A program made the translations under genes and the position numbers. Positions 28,208 to 37,562 of a stretch of DNA of 64,000 bases are shown piece by piece. How positions within the stretch are numbered: the first letter of the stretch is position 1; every line of letters starts with the position of its first letter. Source of the stretch: a virus; the IMG/VR virus record IMGVR_UViG_3300030019_000003, positions 1 through 64,000 of that record. One strand, written 5' to 3'. Under the pieces are notes generated by a model, which saw only the letters and a program-made list of their open reading frames with translations, had not been told where the DNA came from and made no database searches.

Positions 28208-29611
28208 TTATTTTTTACTTTCTGCCTGCCTGTCAAGAGACTTATTAGCCAGTGCAAGAATTCTTAATACGGCCTTGTTTGTATAAATACAAGATAGTAT
28301 AATATCTACAACTAGTTCATTTTTAATACTAATCATTTTTTGAAGTTCTCTAAGCTTACGAGTAGCCTCAGTATCTGTTTTATCGACCTTATTAGCAGCT
28401 TCAAGTTCCTTAAGCACTTTATCAAAATCTGCATCAAGAGGTTCATATTCTTTAAAAATATGTTTCATGGCTTCGCTTGATTTAGAAATAGCGGCGCTCA
28501 TTTTCACAAGCGTACCTAAATCAAATTTGCGTATAAGTTTTATTGTTTCATCTGAACTTTCCATAGCGCCATCTCGTCTGCTATATGTGATATTAGAACC
28601 ATGGTTTTCTACAAGATCAATAACACGGTGTTTACTATAGGTAACCCTCCACGCAATATTTGTTTCTTCGTTCCTGTCAATGGTTATCACGCCAAAATAC
28701 TGACCTTTACACCAGATTAAATATTGTCCTGACCCACTACTATGGGGGTCTATGTCAGGAAGTTTAGGGTCTATATCGCCTTTAACATCTTTAGCGTTAA
28801 TTTTTTTCTGCCCAAATTTATCAAAATTACCACCAATTCTTATGGAGTTAAACCCTTGGAAATCTTTAGTCTCTATACCAATAGCTCTAAGATTATCTAC
28901 TATGTCAATATATTCCTCATAGATATCAAATACGCATTTTGAATTGACAGGATTAAAAAATTCGATCGCGGATACACTTTTATAAATATTTTTTAAGGTA
29001 TTTGTATTTACAAAAATCCCGCCGTTTTTTAAATTAGCGACATAGTCATCACCGACTTCAGAAACAAAATTTTTACCAGTATTTTTTAAATTAAATTCCT
29101 GAAACTTAGCTTTTATTTCATCTTCAATACTTTGAGCTTTTTTAACATCTATTTGAGTAACTATTAATATTTTAGCCCACCACATTTTAATCTTAATGAT
29201 GATAGCTTTGATAAATTCTTTAATGTTGCGAATTATAGTCAACACGGTGTCCCTAAAATCTTCATTAGAAAAACTATCAAAAGATTCAACACTCATGATA
29301 CTTTTCTTAAGCTGACAGCCACTAATGTTACAAGCAGTGATATAACTGATCTTAAGATCATTCATCATCTCTGTTGTTACTTCAGTTCCAGCTGACTCAA
29401 CGATCTCAACATTCGTTATAAGATCATCTACAGCCTCACCAGAGTCATTAACATGCTGTGTCGCAGCTTCAATATCTCGCTCATCTTCAACAGCACTGTC
29501 TTCTTGTTCATCACCCTCTATAACATCTGTTGTTGTTAATGGTTCTAGAATCTCTTCGTCGGCATCTTCTTTGCTAAGGCGATTTAAGACACTAATAAGT
29601 TTACTTTTCAC
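28208..29611 (-). CDS. Internal head (ejection) protein, acidic paralogue family
   Basis: A 467-residue protein. The start is taken as GTG at 29611 (MKSKLISVLNRLSKED), because AAAGGAG lies just upstream of it. A longer TTG start would leave that site inside the gene. It has a basic leader with an S-K-E site, about 80 acidic residues, a conserved segment IMSVESFDSFSNEDF containing S-V-E, and then the amphipathic helix module (IKEFIKAIIIKIKMWWAKI). The C-terminal 150 residues are helical and align in style with the ends of the paralogues at 31399, 32604 and 33784. Inner-head role inferred as for 4626. Confidence 0.6.
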   Translation of the reverse strand: MKSKLISVLNRLSKEDADEEILEPLTTTDVIEGDEQEDSAVEDERDIEAATQHVNDSGEAVDDLITNVEIVESAGTEVTTEMMNDLKISYITACNISGCQLKKSIMSVESFDSFSNEDFRDTVLTIIRNIKEFIKAIIIKIKMWWAKILIVTQIDVKKAQSIEDEIKAKFQEFNLKNTGKNFVSEVGDDYVANLKNGGIFVNTNTLKNIYKSVSAIEFFNPVNSKCVFDIYEEYIDIVDNLRAIGIETKDFQGFNSIRIGGNFDKFGQKKINAKDVKGDIDPKLPDIDPHSSGSGQYLIWCKGQYFGVITIDRNEETNIAWRVTYSKHRVIDLVENHGSNITYSRRDGAMESSDETIKLIRKFDLGTLVKMSAAISKSSEAMKHIFKEYEPLDADFDKVLKELEAANKVDKTDTEATRKLRELQKMISIKNELVVDIILSCIYTNKAVLRILALANKSLDRQAESKK

Positions 29612-29680
29612 ATGTACTCCTTTTTTATTATTACCTATATTCAAAAAAATGCCTTAGAAGATTCTAAAACATCATAATGA

Positions 29681-29688
29681 TACATTAT
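29681..29688 (+). promoter_or_regulatory. TATATTAC-like promoter element
   Basis: TACATTAT within the 15-mer ATAATGATACATTAT. The identical 15-mer also occurs upstream of the gene at 40028. It lies 27 bp before the ATG of the gene at 29715 and is proposed as an early promoter. Confidence 0.4.
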
Positions 29689-29714
29689 TAAATTAGAAAA
29701 CCAAGGAGTATACA

Positions 29715-30212
29715 ATGAATAATCCACTCGTATTTATATCAACTTTTCTAGGTGAAACTAGAGAACACCAAGCCTCTATAGGTTGGGATACTAAAAGGTT
29801 GATAGAAACTATTTGTGATGAAGTAAGATGTGAGTTAAAACCAAAAGGATTAACTAATCTTACTAAAACCTTTGTTATAGACGAAGAGGTCTATGAACTG
29901 CATTTATTTATCGGTTTAACCGGTGTTAGATTTACACGTATGAATCAATTTGGTGTTGATATTAATAAGGCTATTATATCAACGTATATTACTGTTAACC
30001 CAGAGGACAAAAGACCTGGTATAACATGTCCAAACTTTAATACCGTGGGCATTACTACGTTAGAAGATCTTTTTGATGCACGAAGTGATTGTTGGCATAA
30101 GCTATTAACAAGTTTTAATATCTATATGAGCAACAAGAGACATACGACACCAGAAGGTGGTAAAATAAAATTAAAAAGAAGAGAATCTCTTCTAGTTAAG
30201 ATTCAAAAATAA
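29715..30212 (+). CDS. Small hypothetical protein, probably early
   Basis: A 165-residue protein with an AAGGAG ribosome binding site, first of a three-gene rightward unit that ends at the hairpin at 31195. It starts MNNPLVFISTFLGETREHQ. The composition is mixed with a basic C-terminus (KIKLKRRESLLVKIQK), which could contact nucleic acid, but no domain is recognised. The opening strand pattern (FISTFLGETRE) is weakly reminiscent of the protein at 30639 (VKTIFLGKETT). Confidence 0.6.
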   Translation: MNNPLVFISTFLGETREHQASIGWDTKRLIETICDEVRCELKPKGLTNLTKTFVIDEEVYELHLFIGLTGVRFTRMNQFGVDINKAIISTYITVNPEDKRPGITCPNFNTVGITTLEDLFDARSDCWHKLLTSFNIYMSNKRHTTPEGGKIKLKRRESLLVKIQK

Positions 30213-30238
30213 AGTGTAAACTGTGCGAGGTATACGAA

Positions 30239-30604
30239 ATGAAATCTAAATATAATAAACGTAGTGTTTGGCTTGTGCCAAAAGACTTCTTAACAGGTAG
30301 GTATCTGCAGCTTAGAATAGTTACTAATACTTTCATCAGGGCACCTAAAATAAGCATTTATAATAAAGAAGGCGAGTTACCCTTCCTTATAACACGCTTT
30401 GCCAGTTATGGTGGTTTAAAGTGCTATAGATCAGCTACTATCTTTATTAATAAATCTTTATTAGATAAAGATGTTATGCTAAGGTTATATGGTGAGAGAG
30501 TTAATACCAAAAGTTATCTGGATCCTGTATCTATCTTTAACGATGATACTTTTGAAGCAGATAAAGCTTATGGTAGGAAACGTAACCTAGTTGCTAAATA
30601 TTAG
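30239..30604 (+). CDS. Small basic hypothetical protein
   Basis: A 121-residue, strongly basic protein (MKSKYNKRSVWLVPKDF at the start, YGRKRNLVAKY at the end) with a GAGGT ribosome binding site. It is the second gene of the unit beginning at 29715 (26-nt gap). The basic charge would suit a nucleic-acid or ribosome partner, but no fold is recognised. Confidence 0.55.
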   Translation: MKSKYNKRSVWLVPKDFLTGRYLQLRIVTNTFIRAPKISIYNKEGELPFLITRFASYGGLKCYRSATIFINKSLLDKDVMLRLYGERVNTKSYLDPVSIFNDDTFEADKAYGRKRNLVAKY

Positions 30605-30638
30605 CGAGTTATTAAAAAATAAACATAAGGAAAATCCT

Positions 30639-31196
30639 ATGATCGAAGTTAAAACAATATTCTTGGGTAAAGAAACAACAAAAGAGTTTGAAGACGCGAA
30701 TGCCGTTCTATCCTACTTGTCAAGAAGTAGTAATGAGAAATATGATTCATTCAGTAACATCTTACAGCCTGTTAGTTTAACTAAAAGTTGTATCGGCGGT
30801 ATGATCAATACCAGTGTTGATTTTACACTCTCTTCTGAGTTAAAACAAGTTGGTGAAACCTATGAGGTTGAGATTAGAATTTCTAAAATTGAAGGTCTGA
30901 TCAGAACACCTTGGGGTAATAAACAGTTTACCTATACTGATATTAAACAAAATGTTAAAAGCCCCGTAGAAGCTTTTGAGCTTATCTGCGACTCTATGTA
31001 TCAGAATGTAACAGATAAATCATTAGAGTTGTTCTACTATAGCCGTGGAACAGGTAATGCTGTTAAAGGTATCATGTCTGGTAAGGTACAAGTAGTTAAA
31101 AGCTATTGGTACAGCGTATTATTTAATGCAGGTACAAGAGTACTTAATAAGGTATCCAGCCTTATTAATCAGTTTAGAGAAGTAGCGGGTATATAG
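30639..31196 (+). CDS. Small hypothetical protein
   Basis: A 185-residue protein. I start it at the ATG preceded by AAGGA (MIEVKTIFLGKETTKEF). An in-frame upstream ATG at 30591 lies inside the previous gene and has no ribosome binding site. Soluble, mixed alpha/beta, no catalytic motif. It is the last gene of the 29715 unit. Its stop coincides with the start of a bidirectional hairpin. Confidence 0.6.
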   Translation: MIEVKTIFLGKETTKEFEDANAVLSYLSRSSNEKYDSFSNILQPVSLTKSCIGGMINTSVDFTLSSELKQVGETYEVEIRISKIEGLIRTPWGNKQFTYTDIKQNVKSPVEAFELICDSMYQNVTDKSLELFYYSRGTGNAVKGIMSGKVQVVKSYWYSVLFNAGTRVLNKVSSLINQFREVAGI

Positions 31197-31226
31197 TAAC
31201 AGAGTAGCCTAGGCTACTCTGTTACT
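31195..31226. terminator. Bidirectional terminator
   Basis: A perfect 32-nt palindrome (AGTAACAGAGTAGCCT and complement) lies between the rightward unit ending at 31196 and the leftward frame-shifted extension ending at 31229. Confidence 0.75.
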
Positions 31227-31228
31227 TA

Positions 31229-31412
31229 TTATTTTTTATTTTTTAAAGCATCTTCAATAAGCTTTATTAGATCAGGATATTTTTTAACTCTAGAATCTAA
31301 AAGCTCCTCAAGAGACTGCCAATCTTTATTTTTTATAGCCGTCTCGATAATTTCTTTGTATCCGTCATATTTAACATCATCATCAATTAGTTTTCTAATT
31401 ACTTTTTTTTTT
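31229..31412 (-). other. Minus-1 frame extension after an A10 slippery tract
   Basis: The leftward gene at 31399-32604 ends ...VVEKKK-stop within a run of ten A (31403-31412 on the minus strand). In the minus-1 frame the reading continues without a stop for 57 more residues (VIRKLIDDDVKYDG... to ...LIEDALKNKK), ending at 31229 just before a hairpin. The extension has a plausible helical, charged composition. It may be produced by transcriptional slippage or ribosomal frameshifting on the A-run. Alternatively a one-base change in the run truncated a longer gene. Paralogues end near the unshifted stop, so both forms could be real. Confidence 0.5.
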
Positions 31413-32604
31413 CGACAACACTAATTTGTGCTTCTATTAACCAAGCGATATTTTTCATGGTATAAAAATAATTAAGCAAACACCCATTTCCAGCTTTACC
31501 TGTTATGACAATAGACTTGTTTATAACTGATAATGTGCTTTTAATATCGTGACTATCAAATTTTTTACTTAAGCTTTCAGTCATTTTTAAAAGGGCTTTT
31601 CCATCGGCAACATCGTTATCAACGCCACCCTTGTACTTATTAAAATTAGACAACATTTTTTCTAATTCTAAAAGTAGATTGCTAACCTGCTGTTTACTGT
31701 ACCTAGGTAATGGTAATGACTCTTGGCCACTATTTGTAGCTGCGGTATGAAATCCTATTTTACCCGTATCCTCTATAATATATAAACCTGTTAGTTTATT
31801 ATCATGAAACTCTATAGGAATAATAACCACGGATGTATTAGAATTGGGAACTATGCCATCATCCACTAGTGATTGTTTCAATTTACCGGTGATAGTATTT
31901 TTAACATTGTTAAGATGATTATTAAAATAATCAAAAGCTCTTTTAACGTAAAAATTCAATAAGTCACTCTCAGGGACATCTTCTTCTTTAATATGGTACT
32001 CTTTGTCAAACGTATCCTGATTTGTTATACCCCAGGCTATTGAATTATTAAGTTCTCCTATATTTCTAGGAGTTGTCGCTATCTTAATAGCATCTAAAAT
32101 TCTTTCATAACTTAATTGGTTATTTTGAACAAGCCCTGAGAGGCAAATCATTGCAAATTTTCTAGTGAAAGCGGGAGATTCAATACCGCCCTTAGTTTCT
32201 TTAAAATCTGGTAATGTACCTAATGTTGATTTTAACTCAGCTACGTGTTTTTCAAGAAGTTTTGTACCAGTCACAATGCTAACAATGAGACGTTTAATAG
32301 CGGCAATGATACTTTGAAATAACTTATACATATTAGCAATGATCGTATTAATAACATCTTTAAACGATTCTTTACTAAGTTCTTCAAATGTTACTTGTTT
32401 ACCATGAGGTACTGTAATATCTGTAAAAGCTAAAATAGTTCTTAAAGCCTCAGTAGTAATGGTACCATCATCATTAACAACATCCATTACGATATCTGCA
32501 TCGCCCATAACATCAGTAGCCTCGCCAATGAACTCGCTTTCATCATTTATGCCACTCTCGGCATCTTGTAATTCTGATTCTTCCTCAAATGATAAACCTA
32601 ACAT
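31399..32604 (-). CDS. Internal head protein, acidic paralogue family
   Basis: A 401-residue protein whose ATG overlaps the stop of the upstream paralogue (TAATG) and is preceded by GAGGAG. The leader is short (MLGLSFEEESELQD, with an S-F-E site), then about 40 acidic residues, then a conserved module FKDVINTIIANMYKLFQSI followed by IAAIKRLIVSI. The rest is helical. It is the third of three consecutive, overlapping paralogues. Inner-head packaging is inferred. The stop lies in an A10 tract that allows a longer frame-shifted product. Confidence 0.6.
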   Translation of the reverse strand: MLGLSFEEESELQDAESGINDESEFIGEATDVMGDADIVMDVVNDDGTITTEALRTILAFTDITVPHGKQVTFEELSKESFKDVINTIIANMYKLFQSIIAAIKRLIVSIVTGTKLLEKHVAELKSTLGTLPDFKETKGGIESPAFTRKFAMICLSGLVQNNQLSYERILDAIKIATTPRNIGELNNSIAWGITNQDTFDKEYHIKEEDVPESDLLNFYVKRAFDYFNNHLNNVKNTITGKLKQSLVDDGIVPNSNTSVVIIPIEFHDNKLTGLYIIEDTGKIGFHTAATNSGQESLPLPRYSKQQVSNLLLELEKMLSNFNKYKGGVDNDVADGKALLKMTESLSKKFDSHDIKSTLSVINKSIVITGKAGNGCLLNYFYTMKNIAWLIEAQISVVEKKK

Positions 32605-33791
32605 TATCTCTCCTCATCTTGGTCTACAATACTTAGACATAGTTGTCCATAATGTAAAATATTTTTAATCTGCATATAGTAATTTGCCATATCAGAATTA
32701 CCTATTCTTGGTGCCGTTACACTGTACTCTTGTATAAAGTGCATATTGTCGTTGAACATAGTTTGACTTGTGTCTTCATCGTCAATAACACGATCAGCTT
32801 TATTAAAATTAAAGACAATCTTTTTACAGGTTTCAATATCATTATCAACAAGATCTTTAAATCCATCTAGTCTCATACAGAGGCGTTTAGCCATCTTTAG
32901 AACATTTAGTAATGTTGTCCTAGAAGGTAATTCTTTAAAGGCTGTTAATGTATTACTATAGGTTACTGAACCTTTAGTATATTGAAACTTACCTGTTCTA
33001 GCAATGATACCGGCACAACGATTACCATAGTATTCAACTACAATCACATGATCTTTTTCAACGGTACTTTGTATCTGCTCTGGTATATGATCATAAAGGT
33101 ATTTATTTAATACGGCGTTAACACCTAGTCCAGGTTTCATACCTTTAGCAACAGCTTCTGTTGTAAAAACTATCTTATCAAAGTTAATACGTTGTAACCC
33201 GGATTGTATTACGTTGGTCATAGGAGCTGTTAACTTAGGAGATCCTATACTTTGTTCTGCTTTTAATAAGAATTTACAAAGATTCTCATTCGTATCGATA
33301 TTACCACCTGCTCTTATCATCGTTGAGAAATAACGATATACTGAAGTAATGTCCATCTCAGAGAGATATTTATAAAAATGTTCGGTGTTCATCTTTTCAA
33401 GACGTTCTATCATACCTTCTATATTGGATTCTATAATTCCTATAGAATGAACAATACGTGTGAAGAGCTCTTTAAACATGTTCATAACAACGTTAATAGC
33501 ATCACTAATGATCTTACCCGTTCGTTCCAAAATACCATGTCTGTCCTCTTCTAAAGACAGAGTATTATCTTCATGAGTGTATTCCATCTCAGATAGGATT
33601 GCTTTATAAGATTCTAAACCAACAACATGTTCTAAACTGTTAGGTTCGCTCTTATCAATACGATCGACACTCTCTTCAAGCTGACCATAGTTTTCTAACT
33701 CTTTATCAATTTCATCACAAAGAGTATCGATTTTTAATTTCTGTTCTAAGAACTCTTCATGGGCTATAAAAAAGTTATAGTTCTTATCCAT
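32604..33791 (-). CDS. Internal head protein, paralogue family
   Basis: A 395-residue protein starting at an ATG (MDKNYNFFIAHEEFLE) with AAAGG upstream. This start overlaps the end of the preceding paralogue. The FFIAHEE segment near residue 10 includes an A-H-E site, reminiscent of the short head-targeting peptides that end in FIAE in T4 internal proteins. It has an acidic middle, an S-L-E at about residue 80, then the amphipathic helix region (INVVMNMFKELFTRIVHSI). The C-terminal half resembles 33784, for example the segments VVEYYGNRCAGIIAR and CIEYYGTTCKGIIVR. Inner-head role inferred. Confidence 0.6.
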   Translation of the reverse strand: MDKNYNFFIAHEEFLEQKLKIDTLCDEIDKELENYGQLEESVDRIDKSEPNSLEHVVGLESYKAILSEMEYTHEDNTLSLEEDRHGILERTGKIISDAINVVMNMFKELFTRIVHSIGIIESNIEGMIERLEKMNTEHFYKYLSEMDITSVYRYFSTMIRAGGNIDTNENLCKFLLKAEQSIGSPKLTAPMTNVIQSGLQRINFDKIVFTTEAVAKGMKPGLGVNAVLNKYLYDHIPEQIQSTVEKDHVIVVEYYGNRCAGIIARTGKFQYTKGSVTYSNTLTAFKELPSRTTLLNVLKMAKRLCMRLDGFKDLVDNDIETCKKIVFNFNKADRVIDDEDTSQTMFNDNMHFIQEYSVTAPRIGNSDMANYYMQIKNILHYGQLCLSIVDQDEER

Positions 33792-35052
33792 TGTAACCAA
33801 CCTTTACTGTTTCTGGTTTACTTACGTTATCAAAACACGTACTTGCTAGCCAATACATATTCTTTAAGAAGTTAAAGTAGTTAATGATATTAGCATTTCC
33901 AAGTTTAGGAACAGTTCGAGTATATTGATTAACAATTCTCATACTGTAGTCCAGTTTCTTAACTTCACTATGTTCCATAGCATTGACATTAGTAACCATG
34001 ATATGCGCTAACATAACATCACATAGTATGATACTATTATCTATAGCTTTTTTAAAGTTACTATAGTTTCTATCCATGTTATTAAGATCTCGCATGAAGC
34101 CTCTAAGATGAGTAACTGTAATATCGCTGGTCATCTCTTCTTTACCTGTTTTAGTACAGAATACACCATACAACTCAGTAGCACCAAGATTCTTATATGC
34201 CTCAGTATACTGTATAGCACCATCTCTAACAATGATGCCTTTACAGGTAGTACCATAGTACTCTATACATGCGCTGTGTTTTGTTTCAGCATCATTATAG
34301 CCTTCTAGCATATTGTTAAAGTGCTCTTTCAGTTTTCGACTATTAACACCGCTATTGATCTCATCGATCTCAGTATCGATGATCTCTTGACCATCTTCAT
34401 CCAGTTTATCATAATCCGCGCTATGGGTTACCGTAACATTAATAATATCAACGATACGCTTACCCGCATTAATAGTAATCTTAGGAGAAGATATATCTTC
34501 AAGAACATCATTAATATTACGCATAACGTCTTTAACCGTTAATGTTCTAGTATTGGTCTGTATGATTGTCCCAAAGCGTTTAAACACTTTTAAAGTATCA
34601 CTACTATTAAAATCACTAATAGGATTACTAGCAGGTAACGTCATTATCTTACTACTCAGTCTTTTTATCATTTGACTGTAAATAACAGTACTGTTTGTAA
34701 TATTAATAAATATCTTCTTAATAGCAGCAACAATCTTATTAAAGGTTGCAAGTATGATACCCATTAATGTTTTAAAAGCTTCTTTAAACTTAGTACCTTC
34801 ATCAACACTCTCAACAGAGAGTTCTTCTAACCCTATACTCTCAACACTAAGATTATACGATTCTATAATATACTTTGCAGTAGTAGGTTTATAACTTTCA
34901 CTTGTTACAGCAGTAATACAATCGTTTATGTTATCCTTAGCATCTATCATGTCTGTTAACTCAGTATCAAGATAGTTATACTCTTCTAGGTCATCATGTA
35001 GTTCTTCCAGAGATGCTGTTAGCTCTCTGGTCTCAGCATCGGTTATCGTCAT
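33784..35052 (-). CDS. Internal head protein, paralogue family
   Basis: A 422-residue protein started at the ATG preceded by AAGGGAG (MTITDAETRELTASLEE). It has an acidic leader, two closely spaced S-V-E sites near residues 80-95 (NLSVESIGLEELSVES), then the conserved helix module (FKEAFKTLMGIILATFNKI followed by VAAIKKIF). The C-terminal half shares the EYYGTTCKGIIVR segment with the next gene. It is the first gene of a leftward trio of paralogues with overlapping ends, so all three should be co-expressed, probably late. Confidence 0.6.
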   Translation of the reverse strand: MTITDAETRELTASLEELHDDLEEYNYLDTELTDMIDAKDNINDCITAVTSESYKPTTAKYIIESYNLSVESIGLEELSVESVDEGTKFKEAFKTLMGIILATFNKIVAAIKKIFINITNSTVIYSQMIKRLSSKIMTLPASNPISDFNSSDTLKVFKRFGTIIQTNTRTLTVKDVMRNINDVLEDISSPKITINAGKRIVDIINVTVTHSADYDKLDEDGQEIIDTEIDEINSGVNSRKLKEHFNNMLEGYNDAETKHSACIEYYGTTCKGIIVRDGAIQYTEAYKNLGATELYGVFCTKTGKEEMTSDITVTHLRGFMRDLNNMDRNYSNFKKAIDNSIILCDVMLAHIMVTNVNAMEHSEVKKLDYSMRIVNQYTRTVPKLGNANIINYFNFLKNMYWLASTCFDNVSKPETVKVGYNG

Positions 35053-35478
35053 GGTATCTCCCTTATGGCTCATTCTATCATTGAAGTGTCTCGCCACTAA
35101 CATCCTATTCGCACCTATGGTCTATCTACAACTATACCTTAGAGTATAGTTGTTATTCGTTAATAACTATATTAATATGTATATATTATATATAATAACA
35201 ACTCACACCTAGCACAACCCCCTATCCCCCCATACGTATTATGTTGTTATCATATATAATATTATATCTTTACATCTCTCCCCGGATACTTTCATCACTT
35301 CGTTCTTCAAGTATCCGACCCTCTCTTAATAAAAGTTAAGATACTCATCTAATATAATTTTGTAATTATTATTAAAAACATATTATTCATCTATAAGGGA
35401 GAATAAAATACTGTTGTCTACATATTTAAATAATAATCTAAAAAGAGGTAATCAAATGATTAATCATAAGGGAGTGAT
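35053..35478. promoter_or_regulatory. Divergent AT-rich control region
   Basis: About 425 bp without a credible gene lie between the leftward head-protein trio and the rightward RNA polymerase gene. It holds a weak inverted repeat (AACTATAC/GTATAGTT near 35131-35152), a long alternating AT stretch containing TATATTAT (35182-35189), a run of C residues (near 35218-35231), and a 9-bp stem CGGATACTT/AAGTATCCG with a 17-nt loop (35283-35317). It likely carries promoters for both directions. No specific promoter can be assigned. Confidence 0.4.
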
Positions 35479-37536
35479 ATGAGCAGTTCATCTGTAACTA
35501 ATAACGTTGTATCTAACAGTGATGTAGTTAACGCAGTTCCTGTACGAGAGTTGATGGGGTTTAAACCTGAAGAGTTATTAAAGGGATTACGTAAGAATCT
35601 TGATGTACTCTTTGAGGACAATGTCGTTATAAAGATGCGGTGGGCTGAGGTTGTACTTAACCGGTATGTCTTCATACTTTTAGATTATGCTCCGAATATT
35701 CCTATTCTTAGCAAGTATTGTATTAAGAACTATTATAACAACGGAATTTATACTTCCAAGACTATTAATAAAGTCTTGGAAAAGATATTTGAAAGTATCG
35801 TAAAGAATATCTGTGTTCCGATGGGTAATAGAGATCTTATCCCAGTCTTAGCCAAGACAATTTATCAACTTCATAATCGTATCTATAATGAAGTAGTTTA
35901 TGAGTTATTGGAATACGCTGGATCCGTTGATATCGTTGACTTCTTGGAGATACAAAAAGATCCAAGACTTCTAAAAGCAATACAAAAAGTAGATGAAAAT
36001 AAAGATGCTCGTTCTATTAATGAAGCTTATGATGTACTTGAGACAGTTATTAAAGAAACACCTGATAACATTATCTCTAAAGGGTATATTGGAACAACGT
36101 TTAATCCTAATCAGGTTAAACAACTACTAGGACCACGTGGACATATTACAGAAATCAATAGTGATATTTTCAAATTCCCTGTAGCTTCTTCATTTGTTCT
36201 TGGTATGAACTCTATGACAGATATTGCTATGGAATCAAGAGCAGCCGCTAAAGCATTACACCTATCTTCTACAGCAGTACAACAATCTGAGTATATTGCT
36301 AGAGAGATGCAAATGGTCTCTATGTATATTCAAGGTCTATGGTATGGTGATTGTGGTACTAAGACATATACAGATTGGTACGTTCGTGGTGATGAACCCG
36401 GTGTTAAATCGGATATACCTTCTTTAACAGGTAAATGGTTCTTAAACGATGCAGGTGTTGAGGAATGTATCACATCAGATCATAAGTATTTAGAAGGTAA
36501 AACTATCAAACTACGTATGATTCATAACTGTAGACTTCCTGATAAACGTTGTGTATGTTCTAGATGTTATGGTGAGCTATCATGGTCTATACCTAAGCAT
36601 GCTAATATTGGTCACTATAGTTCAACGTACATAACTCAAAAGTTAACACAGGCTATCTTATCTACGAAGCATCATACTTCTTCTGCTGTATCTTCTACGA
36701 TTGTTCTAGATGACTTGAGTAAACAATATATGGTAGTTAAACAAGGTGCTAGTTATGCATTTAGACCTAATCTATTAGGTAAAGTAAAAACGAAGTACTA
36801 TATGATTGTTACTCAAGCTGAAGCTCCAGGTATTAAAGATTTTGATTATCGTACCAATGTTAATAAACTTAGACCTAATCGTGTAAGTCGTATTCGTAAG
36901 ATCATCTTGATGGAAGAAAGTGAACAAGCTACTAAGTTCATCGATCTTCCGATTAAAGATGGCAATCGTATAGGAAGTTTCACATATAAGTTCTTAGAAC
37001 ATATTCGTGATGTTGGTTATAGTCTTGATAAGAAAAATAGGTTTGTTATTAGTCTTGAAGGTTGGGGGAATAAAACGTTTATTGATTTACCTAACCTAGA
37101 GTTTAATCACCTTGAAATGATCAAGATGATCCGTACAGAGTTAAAGTATATGAAAACAGAAAAAGCAGGATTTAAAGCAGAAACAATTGAATCATTTGTT
37201 GTTAAGCTTAATGATATGCTAAACAGTAAACTAGATGTTCCATTGATTCATACTGAAATTGTTGTTGCAGCGCATACTGTAGCTAATCCAGAAAATAGAA
37301 ATTACGATATGGCTAGAAATAACGCTGAATCAGGGTTAGCTAACTATCGTAACATATTAAGTGGTAGGTCGCTAGGTGCTGGCTATGCTTGGGAACGTGT
37401 TATGGGTATGATGCTTAAAACACCTTTAGGGTATGGTAACCAAAGAACAACAAGTCATCCTATGGATGTATTCATTAGACCTAATGAAGCTATATCTGAA
37501 TATGAACGACGTGGTAAATACTTAGCAAGAAGTTAA
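35479..37536 (+). CDS. Phage RNA polymerase beta-prime subunit, C-terminal part
   Basis: A 685-residue protein with AGGGAG before the ATG. GPRG at residues 218-221 starts a stretch that tracks the bridge-helix/trigger-loop region of bacterial beta-prime (SDIFKFPVASSFVLGMNS, then ESRAAAKALHLSSTA), ending in DCGT at 291-294 as in bacteria. A zinc-type cluster follows (Cys351, Cys358/Cys360, Cys363, then YGEL), and then a segment equivalent to the beta-prime QSIGEPGTQLT region (ITQKLTQAILSTKHHTSS). The catalytic DFDGD-bearing N-terminal part is absent, as expected for the split subunits of phiKZ-type RNA polymerases. Whether it belongs to the virion or the non-virion enzyme cannot be decided here. 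Confidence 0.85.
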   Translation: MSSSSVTNNVVSNSDVVNAVPVRELMGFKPEELLKGLRKNLDVLFEDNVVIKMRWAEVVLNRYVFILLDYAPNIPILSKYCIKNYYNNGIYTSKTINKVLEKIFESIVKNICVPMGNRDLIPVLAKTIYQLHNRIYNEVVYELLEYAGSVDIVDFLEIQKDPRLLKAIQKVDENKDARSINEAYDVLETVIKETPDNIISKGYIGTTFNPNQVKQLLGPRGHITEINSDIFKFPVASSFVLGMNSMTDIAMESRAAAKALHLSSTAVQQSEYIAREMQMVSMYIQGLWYGDCGTKTYTDWYVRGDEPGVKSDIPSLTGKWFLNDAGVEECITSDHKYLEGKTIKLRMIHNCRLPDKRCVCSRCYGELSWSIPKHANIGHYSSTYITQKLTQAILSTKHHTSSAVSSTIVLDDLSKQYMVVKQGASYAFRPNLLGKVKTKYYMIVTQAEAPGIKDFDYRTNVNKLRPNRVSRIRKIILMEESEQATKFIDLPIKDGNRIGSFTYKFLEHIRDVGYSLDKKNRFVISLEGWGNKTFIDLPNLEFNHLEMIKMIRTELKYMKTEKAGFKAETIESFVVKLNDMLNSKLDVPLIHTEIVVAAHTVANPENRNYDMARNNAESGLANYRNILSGRSLGAGYAWERVMGMMLKTPLGYGNQRTTSHPMDVFIRPNEAISEYERRGKYLARS

Positions 37537-37562
37537 AGACTTCTTGCACAATGGAGATAACT

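Noticed and set aside
35053-35478. A tRNA or CRISPR-like array in the longest gene-free stretch
   Set aside because: No cloverleaf with T-loop and acceptor stem, and no regularly spaced direct repeats, could be found by eye there or in other gaps.
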